Shown here: positions 6,260-13,674 of the stretch, in pieces
Layout: each line of letters opens with the position of its first letter
Numbering within the stretch: the first letter of the stretch is position 1
Assembly (NCBI GenBank): GCA_030673645.1
Contig: DAOVIO010000102.1
Span: 1 to 14,573 of the forward strand
Direction of reading: 5' to 3'
Source: JAGLSB01 sp023135955
GTDB lineage: Bacteria; Bacteroidota; Bacteroidia; Bacteroidales; GCA-2748055
Length of the DNA: 14,573 nucleotides
Program-made: the position numbers and the translations under genes
Notes under the pieces: generated by a model
The model's input: only the letters and a program-made list of their open reading frames with translations
What the model was told of the DNA's origin: nothing
Databases searched by the model: none

Positions 6260-9166
6260 ATGAGGATTGAGGGTGATTTCTATAGAGATGAAACGAAATT
6301 GGCGATGTATGCAACTGATGCCTCAGCATACAGGGAGATTCCATATGCAGTTAGCTTACCAAAAAACATTGAAGATCTTAAAGAAATTATCAGTTTTGCC
6401 AATGAGAATAATCTTACATTAATTCCCAGGGGAGCTGGTACCTCTTTAGCCGGACAAGTTGTTGGGAATGGAATTATAGTTGATTTTAGTAAATATTTTT
6501 CATCCATACTTGAAATAAATAAAGAAGAAAAATGGGTTAGAGTGCAGCCTGGAGTTGTTTTAGACGAATTAAATCTCAAATTAGCAGAGGATAATTTGTT
6601 TTTTGCACCTGAGACTTCGACTTCGAATAGATGTGTACTGGGTGGAATGGTAGGAAATAATAGCAGTGGACTTCATTCAGTGATATATGGAACAACCAGG
6701 GAACATCTAATATCGCTAAAAGCAATACTCAGCGATGGTTCTGAAGCTGAATTCAGGTCATTAAATAAGGATGAATTTCAATCAAAGCTTAATGGAAATA
6801 GTCTGGAATCGGATATTTACAAGCAAATAAATTCATTATTAGGGAAAAAAGAAAATCTGGAAAAAATATCTTTGGAATATCCAGATTCAAGGGTTGTTCG
6901 TCGAAACACAGGATATGCGCTCGACGAGTTATCAAATTGTAGCATTTTTAATGAAAATTCAGAAAAAGATTTTAATTTCTGCAAACTTTTAGCAGGATCT
7001 GAAGGAACCTTAGCGTTAATTACTGAAATTAAACTTGCCATAATCCCAATTCCTCCAGTACAAAAAGCCTTATTATGTGTGCATTTTGACACTATTTCGG
7101 AAGCCATCAGAGCTAATGTGACAATACTAAAGCATAATCCTGGTGCTGTAGAGCTTATGGATAATACTATCCTTAAATTAAGTGAAGGAAATATTGAGCA
7201 ACAGAAAAATAGGTTTTTTGTAAAAGGAAGTCCTGGTGCAATTCTAATGGTTGAATTTGCAAATGATAACATTGCTGAAATAGATGCTAAATGTGAAGGA
7301 CTTATAAGTGAATTAAAGGAAAAAGAATTAGGATATCATTATCCTGTAGTGAAGGGCAAGGATATTAGTAAAGTTTGGGCATTGAGAAAAGCAGGATTAG
7401 GGATAATGTCGAATATGGTGGGTGATTCCAAACCTGTTTCAGTTATAGAAGATACATCTGTTCATCCTGATTTCCTTGAAGGATATATTGAGGAATTTAA
7501 CCAGATTCTTAAGAAGTATAAGTTAGACTGCGTATATCATGCTCATATTTCAGTAGGAGAACTTCATTTACGTCCCATTTTGAATTTGAAGGATAAAAAG
7601 GATGTGGAGCTGTTTCATTCACTTGCAGAAGAGACTGCTCAATTAGTTAAGAAATATAAGGGTTCTCTATCAGGTGAGCATGGTGATGGTCGTTTAAGAG
7701 GCGAATTCATCCCTATCATGGTGGGAGAGGAGATCTACCAGTGGTTTAAAGATATAAAAGCTGTATGGGATCCCAGTGGAATATTCAATGCCAATAAAAT
7801 TGTCGATACTCCTGCAATGAACACCTTTCTCAGGTATGAACCTGGTGTTCAAACCCCTGAAATTGATAATATTTTTGATTTTTCCAGGGATGGTGGATTT
7901 ATGAGATCCATTGAAAAATGTAATGGTTCGGGCGATTGCAGGAAGACTGAATTAATTGGAGGACTAATGTGTCCCAGTTATATGGCTACCCGGGATGAGG
8001 GTAACACAACCAGAGCCCGTGCAAATGTACTTAGGGAATTTCTGTCTAAAGATGGAAAAATTGTATCATTTGATCATGAAGAAATATATAATGTATTGGA
8101 TTTATGTCTTTCTTGTAAAGGTTGTAAATCCGAATGTCCTTCAAGTGTTGATATAGCAAAGATAAAGGCAGAATTCTTGCAACATTATTACGATAAGAAT
8201 GGTATTCCATTTCGTACGCGGCTTATAGCATATATCACTACAATTAATAGAGTGGCCAGCATTTTTCCTGCCTTATTCAATTTAATTGTTGAACATAAAT
8301 ATATTTCAGGATTGATAAAGAAAGTGATAGGATTTGCTAACCAGAGGAGTATTCCAAGTCTGAAAAAATCAACTTTGCAATCCTGGATAAGGAAAAATCT
8401 GAAAAAACTGAACAAGGATGCAGGAATAAATGCAAGAAGAGTACATCTTTTTGTTGATGAGTTTACAAATTATAATGATGTTGAAATAGGAGTAAAAACT
8501 ATTAAACTAATGACCTCATTGGGATACATAGTAAATATTGTTAAAAATACTGAAAGTGGAAGGACATTTATTTCAAAAGGTCTTGTAAGGACTGCTCAGC
8601 AAAAAGCAATCTTCAACATCAATTTATATAAAGACTTAGTCGCAGATAATGAGCCACTTATAGGCATTGAACCAAGTGCTATTTTGAGCTTCAGAGATGA
8701 ATATCCTGATTTTGTTTCTGGAGAATTAAAAGAATCTGCTGTGAGAATTGCAAAAAATGCGCTAATGCTAGATGAGTTTTTATTAAGAGAGATAGATGCT
8801 GGTCGAATTGTGAAAGAGCAGTTTACAAATGATGAAAAGTTAATAAAATTACATGGACACTGTCAGCAAAAAGTAATCGCTACAACAGAATCTACTATTA
8901 GATTATTGTCATTCCCGGCAAATTACCTTGTTGAAGAAATACCTTCGGGTTGCTGTGGAATGGCAGGATCTTTTGGATTTGAAAAGGAGCATTATGAGAT
9001 TTCAATGAAAGTTGGAGAATTAGTTCTTTTTCCAGAAGTGAGGAAAGCCGATGAGAATACTCTGATTGCTGCACCAGGTACAAGTTGCAGAAGTCAGATC
9101 AAGGATGGAACCGGACGGGATGCAGTTCATCCAGCAGAGATTTTGTACAATGCATTGAAAATTTAA
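6260..9166 (+). CDS. Fused FAD-binding / Fe-S 2-hydroxyacid dehydrogenase (GlcD-GlcF/YdiJ-like)
   Basis: The 968-aa protein joins a GlcD-type flavin half to a GlcF/GlpC-type Fe-S half, as in the D-lactate / D-2-hydroxyglutarate dehydrogenase family. Family members oxidise a 2-hydroxy acid and pass electrons to quinone or another carrier at the membrane. In order: FAD_binding_4 domain about 25-200, with the PRGAGTSLAGQ loop at 57-67; FAD-oxidase C domain about 270-515, with SGEHGDGRLRGEF at 471-483; a first Fe-S motif with C554, C560 and C571; a second with C616, C619, C622 and C626 followed by Pro; and a C-terminal CCG domain with HGHCQQK at 865-871, CCG at 898-900 and C943. The first CCG-like half reads ESGR at 765-768 and lacks a Cys pair. 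The start is fixed by a TAG at 6248-6250, only three codons upstream. No signal peptide is seen. Substrate is not decided by sequence; the co-transcribed carboxylate carrier hints at a dicarboxylic hydroxy acid. Confidence 0.88.
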   Translation: MRIEGDFYRDETKLAMYATDASAYREIPYAVSLPKNIEDLKEIISFANENNLTLIPRGAGTSLAGQVVGNGIIVDFSKYFSSILEINKEEKWVRVQPGVVLDELNLKLAEDNLFFAPETSTSNRCVLGGMVGNNSSGLHSVIYGTTREHLISLKAILSDGSEAEFRSLNKDEFQSKLNGNSLESDIYKQINSLLGKKENLEKISLEYPDSRVVRRNTGYALDELSNCSIFNENSEKDFNFCKLLAGSEGTLALITEIKLAIIPIPPVQKALLCVHFDTISEAIRANVTILKHNPGAVELMDNTILKLSEGNIEQQKNRFFVKGSPGAILMVEFANDNIAEIDAKCEGLISELKEKELGYHYPVVKGKDISKVWALRKAGLGIMSNMVGDSKPVSVIEDTSVHPDFLEGYIEEFNQILKKYKLDCVYHAHISVGELHLRPILNLKDKKDVELFHSLAEETAQLVKKYKGSLSGEHGDGRLRGEFIPIMVGEEIYQWFKDIKAVWDPSGIFNANKIVDTPAMNTFLRYEPGVQTPEIDNIFDFSRDGGFMRSIEKCNGSGDCRKTELIGGLMCPSYMATRDEGNTTRARANVLREFLSKDGKIVSFDHEEIYNVLDLCLSCKGCKSECPSSVDIAKIKAEFLQHYYDKNGIPFRTRLIAYITTINRVASIFPALFNLIVEHKYISGLIKKVIGFANQRSIPSLKKSTLQSWIRKNLKKLNKDAGINARRVHLFVDEFTNYNDVEIGVKTIKLMTSLGYIVNIVKNTESGRTFISKGLVRTAQQKAIFNINLYKDLVADNEPLIGIEPSAILSFRDEYPDFVSGELKESAVRIAKNALMLDEFLLREIDAGRIVKEQFTNDEKLIKLHGHCQQKVIATTESTIRLLSFPANYLVEEIPSGCCGMAGSFGFEKEHYEISMKVGELVLFPEVRKADENTLIAAPGTSCRSQIKDGTGRDAVHPAEILYNALKI

Positions 9167-9195
9167 GTATAAATGGATTAAATATCTATAATAAC

Positions 9196-10491
9196 ATGAA
9201 GAAAACACCACTTTGGATTTTAATCTTAATAGGAATGGCACTTGGCGTTGTCTGGGGTCTTATTAGCGTACAATTTGGATGGGAAAAGTTCACTATAAAT
9301 TGGGTAAAACCTTGGGGTTCAATGTTTTTAAACCTATTAAAATTAATTGCAGTTCCACTTATATTTGTTTCTCTGGTTAAAGGAATTTCCAGTTTGACTG
9401 ATATTTCAAAGCTATCAAGAATAGGGTTGAAAACAATTGGACTCTATGTCGCTACTACAGTTTTTGCGATAGCAGTTGGATTAATAATGGTAAATACTAT
9501 AAAGCCTGGAAATGTATTTCCTGAAGAAAAGCAACAAGAGTACAAAGAACTTTTTGGAGCCGATATACTGGAACGGGAATTGGATGCCAAGAAAGTCAAG
9601 GAGCAGTCCCCTTTGCAATTTATCGTAGAAATAATTCCTGAAAACATTGTAAATGCAGCCAGCAATAATGCTAATATGCTTCAGATTATATTCTTTGCCA
9701 TCCTTTTTGCCATTGCGATGATATTGCTACCTGCAGAGAAAACTAAAACTGTTGCCGGATTTTTTGATGGGCTTAATAATATCATATTGAAAATTATTGA
9801 TATGATAATGAAAACAGCACCCTATGGTGTCTTTGCTCTTATGGCAGGTCTTATTGTTGATTTTAGTGGAGACAAAGAGATCTTTGCTGCTCTTGGATTA
9901 TATATGTTTACAGTAATAACAGGACTTTTATTATTGATAATTTTCTTTTATCCCTTGCTTAATATTCTTTTTACTAAAGTCAAAATAGCTAAGTTTTTTA
10001 AGGGTATATTACCTGTTCAGCTTGTTGCTTTTTCAACCAGTTCTAGTGCAGCTACCTTACCTGTTACATTGAAACAATCTACCAATGAATTTGGGGTTTC
10101 AAAGAGTGTTGCCAATTTTGTATTGCCGGTTGGAGTTACAATTAATATGGATGGAACAAGTGCCTACATTGCAATTGCTGCTGTTTTCATTGCTCAGGTA
10201 TTTGGCATTTCTCTTGGACTTGGCGACCAACTAGTTATTGTTATCATGGTTGTTATGGCGTCCATAGGTTCACCTGGAATACCGGGAGGAAGCATTGTGA
10301 TGCTAATTATTGTTCTTAATACTCTTGGTTTGCCAGAAGCTGGCCTTGCACTTATTTTAGGAGTAGACAGGCCTCTGGATATGCTAAGAACTGTAGTTAA
10401 CGTTACCGGTGATACTACTGTGGCTGCTATTGTTGCAAAATCTGAAGGCGAATTGAATCTTGAAGCGAATGGGGAAAGAATGGAGCAATAA
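9196..10491 (+). CDS. Dicarboxylate/amino acid:cation symporter (DAACS family)
   Basis: This 431-aa inner-membrane carrier takes up glutamate, aspartate or C4-dicarboxylates with Na+ or H+. Hallmarks of the GltPh/GltP/DctA fold are the serine-rich hairpin-1 motif SSSAATLP at 282-289, NMDGTS in TM7 at 317-322, GIPGGS in hairpin 2 at 361-366, and TM8 DRPLDMLRTVVNVTGD at 391-406. Arg398 in the last motif lines up with Arg397 of GltPh, which binds the side-chain carboxylate, so an acidic substrate is favoured over a neutral amino acid. The frame is open from 9085, but the upstream 37 codons overlap the end of the dehydrogenase gene and look unlike a membrane protein. The ATG at 9196 gives the normal start MKKTPLWILILIGMALG. 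The 29-bp gap to the dehydrogenase suggests one transcript. Confidence 0.92.
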   Translation: MKKTPLWILILIGMALGVVWGLISVQFGWEKFTINWVKPWGSMFLNLLKLIAVPLIFVSLVKGISSLTDISKLSRIGLKTIGLYVATTVFAIAVGLIMVNTIKPGNVFPEEKQQEYKELFGADILERELDAKKVKEQSPLQFIVEIIPENIVNAASNNANMLQIIFFAILFAIAMILLPAEKTKTVAGFFDGLNNIILKIIDMIMKTAPYGVFALMAGLIVDFSGDKEIFAALGLYMFTVITGLLLLIIFFYPLLNILFTKVKIAKFFKGILPVQLVAFSTSSSAATLPVTLKQSTNEFGVSKSVANFVLPVGVTINMDGTSAYIAIAAVFIAQVFGISLGLGDQLVIVIMVVMASIGSPGIPGGSIVMLIIVLNTLGLPEAGLALILGVDRPLDMLRTVVNVTGDTTVAAIVAKSEGELNLEANGERMEQ

Positions 10492-10544
10492 GATTAGAAT
10501 AGCAATCCATACCAGCTTATTTTGACTGTATATGTATTAGAAGA

Positions 10545-10572
10545 CTTTATAATTAATGTTAATTATATAAAG
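10545..10572 (+). terminator. AT-rich hairpin downstream of the symporter gene
   Basis: CTTTATAATTAA (10545-10556) pairs with TTAATTATATAAAG (10559-10572), apart from a 2-nt bulge, around a 2-nt centre. It lies 54 bp after the symporter stop, a plausible place for transcript 3'-end formation. The stem has almost no G/C and no clean T-tract follows, so it would be a weak terminator at best. Confidence 0.3.
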
Positions 10573-10952
10573 TTTACATAAGATAAATAGCAATAATAAA
10601 GGATAAAACCGCTTAAGAATCTAATTCTTATTATACATTTGATTTTTGCAGGTAATTCCTTAACGGAATAATTCATAATCCTGAAAATCTTCAATAGCAT
10701 CATACCTAATAAAGAAAATAGTAAAGTATTTTTTCTTTAAGTTTTAAAATTTCCAATCATCATATATTTTACAAATGTAGCGTAGTAAATTACACTACGG
10801 TATCACATTAGTACTCAAATATTATATTCTAAGCAAGTTTACGTCATAATATTTGTACTTTAATACAATGAATATCAGCTATTAAAGTTGCATTCTTCAT
10901 AATTTGGATAATTTCCTATTGAACCTAAAACAAGAATAAGATTCATAAAATC

Positions 10953-10987
10953 ATCCTTGGAAGGGGAGGATAGGTCCGAAATTCGGA
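10953..10987. repeat. G/C-containing double hairpin in AT-rich DNA
   Basis: ATCCT (10953-10957) pairs with AGGAT (10967-10971) over a 9-nt G-rich loop, and 3 bp later TCCGAAATTCGGA (10975-10987) is a perfect palindrome around a central A. This is the most G/C-rich spot in the region and stands out from its surroundings. It might be the core of a small structured RNA or a protein-binding site. Nothing links it to a gene. Confidence 0.35.
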
Positions 10988-11148
10988 TTATTTCAAATAA
11001 TTGAATATTTTGATTATAGAAGCAAAATAAGAAATAGCGTTCATTTATTTATAAAGACAATACTTAAAACAGGCAACAGTTTTAACAGCAGATCAAACTG
11101 ATATCCATTAACAATTCCCCACTCAAATTAATATTTTACCGAAAAGTA

Positions 11149-11236
11149 TACATATGTAGACATTATTACAAAAGTAAACCCAATAAATTAGATAAATAGT
11201 ATAAAAGCCATCAAATATACATGTTACAAATGTAAC
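11149..11236. promoter_or_regulatory. Distal group of operator-like palindromes
   Basis: Three related palindromes are TACATATGTA (11149-11158, perfect), TTACAAAAGTAA (11166-11177) and GTTACAAATGTAAC (11223-11236; 6-bp arms around AA). They share the pattern TTACAnnTGTAA with the group beside the XRE gene. Another single copy, TACAAATGTA, is at 10770-10779. The symmetry and repetition fit binding sites for a dimeric HTH protein, most simply the XRE regulator encoded about 400 bp downstream. Confidence 0.5.
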
Positions 11237-11530
11237 CACAACATATACTAGATATATACAATCTAAATAACCTATATATCAGACTAATATAGATCATATA
11301 TAAAGTAATACTTCAGTTAAAATCGAGAAAAATCATGAAAAAGCAATAAGATTTAACATAAATACTTCTTATATTATTATATTTCAGTTATATATGATAT
11401 TTATATGATGTTATACTTCATCAAATAGCATTCTTCTATCAATATACGTATATAGTCCATTGTTATTATTGTATAGAATACTACTATCATTAATACATAG
11501 ACAATAGCAATTATAGCTATATTCCTCCAG

Positions 11531-11618
11531 GTTACATTTGTATACAATCTATAGTTACATTAATAAACATAATATTAGTTACATTTGTAATTGATTTGTT
11601 TCTAATTGTAACAATTAC
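11531..11618 (+). promoter_or_regulatory. Phased GTTACATT array, probable operator/promoter of the XRE gene
   Basis: GTTACATT occurs at 11531, 11554 and 11578, at 23- and 24-bp spacing. The first and third extend to the palindrome TACATTTGTA (11533-11542, 11580-11589). A fourth, inverted variant GTAACAATTAC (11608-11618) lies 17 bp before the ATG of the XRE gene. The word TACATTTG inside each palindrome also matches the Bacteroidota -7 consensus TAnnTTTG, so bound protein would cover a potential promoter. The site at 11580-11587 would give a leader of about 40 nt. No good -33 TTTG is visible. Autoregulation by the XRE protein is the simplest reading. Confidence 0.5.
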
Positions 11619-11635
11619 TAAATACTTGCGAAATT

Positions 11636-12073
11636 ATGAAGGACAGATTGGAAAGCATTTTACAACACTATAAACTAAATTCCTCCAAACTAGCTGAGAT
11701 GATTGATGTACAGCGCTCTGGTATATCTCACATACTTTCGGGTCGTAATAATCCCAGTTATGACTTCCTGGTAAGTATTCTGGATGCATTCCCAGAAATA
11801 AATGCTAATTGGCTGTTAACTGGTAATGGAAATATGATTGAAATAAGCGAAGGAACTTCACTGGATGGTATGGCAGATCTTAAAAATATCACTCCTGTAA
11901 GTACTGAAAAGACTATTGAAGAGGGTAAATCCCAACTTAGGCAGAATGATTTACATTTGTCAACTGATAAAGAAGGTTACAAAAGTAAACAATATGATAA
12001 TTCCCAAAGATCTCTTGAAAAAGTAATTATTTTATATTCTGATGGTAAATTTAAGGAATATCGTCAGGAATAG
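11636..12073 (+). CDS. Small XRE-family HTH regulator
   Basis: The 145-aa protein has an N-terminal Cro/CI-type HTH, residues about 4-65: SSKLAEMI (16-23), then VQRSGISHILSGRNNPS (25-41) containing the recognition helix, and FPEINANWLLTGNGNM (52-67) closing the fold. Residues about 70-125 are polar and probably flexible. The end, KVIILYSDGKFKEYRQE (129-145), resembles the conserved tail I associate with a group of short Bacteroidota XRE proteins. There is no S24 peptidase, kinase or toxin-like domain, so it is not a LexA/CI-type self-cleaving repressor. A long AT-rich region with repeated palindromes precedes it, and two more motif copies lie inside the gene (11951-11962 and 11976-11990), which supports autoregulation. 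pyrD follows after 31 bp but has its own -7 box. No target or signal can be named. Confidence 0.8.
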   Translation: MKDRLESILQHYKLNSSKLAEMIDVQRSGISHILSGRNNPSYDFLVSILDAFPEINANWLLTGNGNMIEISEGTSLDGMADLKNITPVSTEKTIEEGKSQLRQNDLHLSTDKEGYKSKQYDNSQRSLEKVIILYSDGKFKEYRQE

Positions 12074-12084
12074 CTGATCTTGTT

Positions 12085-12092
12085 TATCTTTG
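12085..12092 (+). promoter_or_regulatory. -7 box of pyrD
   Basis: TATCTTTG matches the Bacteroidota -7 consensus TAnnTTTG exactly, 12 bp before the ATG at 12105, so the leader would be very short. It argues for 12105 rather than the TTG at 12090, which lies inside the box, as the translation start. A -33 TTTG at the expected distance is not evident. Confidence 0.5.
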
Positions 12093-12104
12093 TATAAAAA
12101 TCCT

Positions 12105-13139
12105 ATGTACAAAGCCTTTGTTCGTCCAATATTATTTCTGTTCCCTCCTGAAACTGTTCATGGTATTGTTACTGTATCCTTGAGATTACTATTTAAAATT
12201 CCTTTTATAGCATCCTTACTAAGATATTTTTATAAGGTATCTGGAAATAGACCAGTGGTTATCTTTGGTCTTGAATTTCCTAATAGGATTGGACTTGCTG
12301 CAGGATTTGATAAAAATGCCAGCTCTTTTGAAGATCTCACTGTATTTGGCTTTGGATTTATTGAAATAGGAACTGTTACTCCTAAGCCTCAACCTGGTAA
12401 TGCTAAGCCCAGGAGCTTCAGATTACCTCTGGATAAAGCTTTAATTAATCGAATGGGGTTTAATAATTATGGGGTTGAAGAAGCCGTTAAAAGGTTGAAA
12501 TCACGAAAAACTAATCTTATTATCGGTGGAAACATTGGGAAAAACACGCTAACTCCAAATTCTGTTGCTGTAGATGACTATGAATTTTGTTTTGAAAAGT
12601 TGTACGATTATGTTGATTATTTCGTAGTTAATGTTAGTTGTCCGAATATAAGCGATTTAAGGGAATTGCAGGATCAGGACATGTTAGAGGGTATATTACG
12701 TAGATTAGTGGATCTGAGAGCTTCTAAATCATTTAAAAGGCCCATTTTGCTTAAAGTATCACCCGATTTAAATTTTCAGCAGGTTGATGAAACACTTGAA
12801 ATAGTTAAATCAACAGGAATAGATGGCATTGTAGCGACAAATACAACTATAAGTCGTGAGAATTTAATTACTTCATCTGAAAAGGTTCAGAAAATAGGGA
12901 AGGGAGGACTTTCAGGATTACCAATTCGTGACAGATCAACTGAGATGATTCGATATATCAGAGAAAAAGCAGGTAAGGATTTACCTATAATTGGAGTCGG
13001 AGGAATTATGTCTGTTCAAGATGCCCAGGAAAAAATAGATGCCGGAGCTGATTTAATCCAGATCTATACCGGATTTATTTATGAGGGTTCTGGATTTGTG
13101 AGAAAGCTTATTCGTGGGTTGGGTAGTATAGTGGTTTAG
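12105..13139 (+). CDS. pyrD: Dihydroorotate dehydrogenase (quinone), class 2
   Basis: The 344-aa FMN enzyme oxidises dihydroorotate to orotate in pyrimidine synthesis. The class 2 form carries an N-terminal helical segment that associates with the membrane and hands electrons to quinone; here that is MYKAFVRPILFLFPPETVHG onwards, to about residue 45. Core motifs are GLAAGFDKNA at 63-72, EIGTVTPKPQPGN from 87, NRMGFNN at 115-121, NVSCPN at 176-181, LKVSPD at 216-221, ATNTT from 244 and the phosphate-binding GVGGI at 297-301. The base position is Cys179, whereas characterised class 2 enzymes (E. coli, human) have Ser in NISSPN/NVSSPN; Cys is the class 1 residue. The frame is open from a TTG at 12090, but the ATG at 12105 fits the family start and the -7 box better. 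The last two codons and the stop lie inside an 8-bp tandem repeat. Confidence 0.92.
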   Translation: MYKAFVRPILFLFPPETVHGIVTVSLRLLFKIPFIASLLRYFYKVSGNRPVVIFGLEFPNRIGLAAGFDKNASSFEDLTVFGFGFIEIGTVTPKPQPGNAKPRSFRLPLDKALINRMGFNNYGVEEAVKRLKSRKTNLIIGGNIGKNTLTPNSVAVDDYEFCFEKLYDYVDYFVVNVSCPNISDLRELQDQDMLEGILRRLVDLRASKSFKRPILLKVSPDLNFQQVDETLEIVKSTGIDGIVATNTTISRENLITSSEKVQKIGKGGLSGLPIRDRSTEMIRYIREKAGKDLPIIGVGGIMSVQDAQEKIDAGADLIQIYTGFIYEGSGFVRKLIRGLGSIVV

Positions 13140-13194
13140 TGGTTTAGTGGTTGAGTAGTTGAGTAGTTGAGTGGTTTAGTGGTTTAGTGGTTGA
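13131..13194. repeat. 8-bp tandem repeat, eight units
   Basis: Eight contiguous octamers of GTRGTTKA occur in the order A A B C C A A B, where A is GTGGTTTA, B is GTGGTTGA and C is GTAGTTGA. A ninth unit has decayed after GTG. The first unit plus one base encodes the last two residues and the stop of pyrD (GTG GTT TAG), so unit gain or loss downstream would not change the protein. The AAB...AAB order suggests a block duplication as well as single-unit slippage. No function is evident. Confidence 0.9.
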
Positions 13195-13635
13195 GTGAAA
13201 TAATGATGAAGATTAGAGATCTGGCTGGCTAAGAAATAGCCCCACTTTATGGAATCTAAACTACTTTTTTAATATAAGGAACTATTCTATCATAGCAGAT
13301 GCATGTGGTAAGATTATAATGATTGAGTTCTCAATATCATTTTCTCAGTTTTTATTCCATGTTCTTATAGCTTCTAATAAGACTTTTTAATTAGAATATC
13401 CTGGGGGAGGGCCACCCTCCCGCCCATCCACCCTTTGATGGTAAAAAGTGCATAAAAAACGCATCAGTAATGATTTTATATTTTAAAAAGTTTTCAACCA
13501 CTAAAATATTATTACATTTTATTTATAAACTGTTAATAAACTAGTGTTCCGGCTTCATTTTTTGACTGATAATTAGATGGATGAAGAGTGAGGTCTTATT
13601 TCCACCTTATGCTGGGTAGTGATATAATGAATTAT
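13195..13635. other. Intergenic region between pyrD and tRNA-Lys
   Basis: No gene is supported in this stretch between converging transcription units. It holds a small hairpin, GGCTA (13227-13231) with TAGCC (13237-13241), 88 bp after the pyrD stop, and the G/C-rich hairpin at 13405-13421. The rest, including 13242-13400 and 13445-13635, shows nothing I recognise. Confidence 0.6.
13405..13421. repeat. G/C-rich perfect hairpin
   Basis: GGGAGGG (13405-13411) is the exact complement of CCCTCCC (13415-13421) around a CCA loop. A second inverted repeat, CCATC (13424-13428) with GATGG (13437-13441), follows at once. Neither strand shows a T-tract after the stem, so an intrinsic terminator is unlikely. 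It may be a dispersed palindromic repeat, standing out sharply from AT-rich flanks. Confidence 0.5.
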
Positions 13636-13666
13636 AAAAAAAAACAGCCCGCGAAGTGCAGGCTGT
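13636..13666 (-). terminator. Intrinsic terminator of tRNA-Lys
   Basis: On the minus strand ACAGCCTGC pairs with GCGGGCTGT (one T-G wobble in nine) around the loop ACTTC, and the stem is followed by a run of Ts (A tract 13636-13643 on the plus strand). It begins 8 bp beyond the tRNA 3' end. It is a textbook rho-independent terminator. Confidence 0.9.
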
Positions 13667-13674
13667 GTTTATTG

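Larger units (their letters stand above)
10492..11635. other. 1.1-kb AT-rich gene-free region
   Basis: No frame of useful length exists on either strand. Positions 11221-11340 contain 27 G or C in 120 bases. The first half holds a chain of short perfect or near-perfect hairpins: 10545-10572, 10614-10630, 10655-10669, 10711-10738, 10781-10799, 10953-10971 and 10975-10987. The second half holds TATA-rich sequence and the repeated TACAnnTGTA palindromes described separately. I see no DnaA-box cluster, tRNA or recognisable riboswitch. The region ends at the XRE gene and probably contains its promoter and operators; the remainder could be decayed genes or an unrecognised RNA. Confidence 0.6.

Noticed and set aside
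9085..9195. N-terminal extension of the symporter from the ATG at 9085
   Set aside because: It overlaps the end of the dehydrogenase gene by 82 bp, has no family counterpart, and the ATG at 9196 gives the standard DAACS start.
10875..10946. Small minus-strand ORF (23 codons, starting MNLILVLGSIG) in the gene-free region
   Set aside because: Too short to separate from chance in AT-rich DNA; no supporting promoter or conservation can be seen.
10492..11635. Replication origin or CRISPR array
   Set aside because: AT-richness and repeated words suggested it, but there is no DnaA-box cluster and no dnaA, rep or cas gene; the repeats are palindromic operator-like words, not uniform repeats with equal spacers.
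12090..12104. TTG start for pyrD
   Set aside because: The codon lies inside the -7 box TATCTTTG, and the ATG at 12105 fits the family N-terminus.
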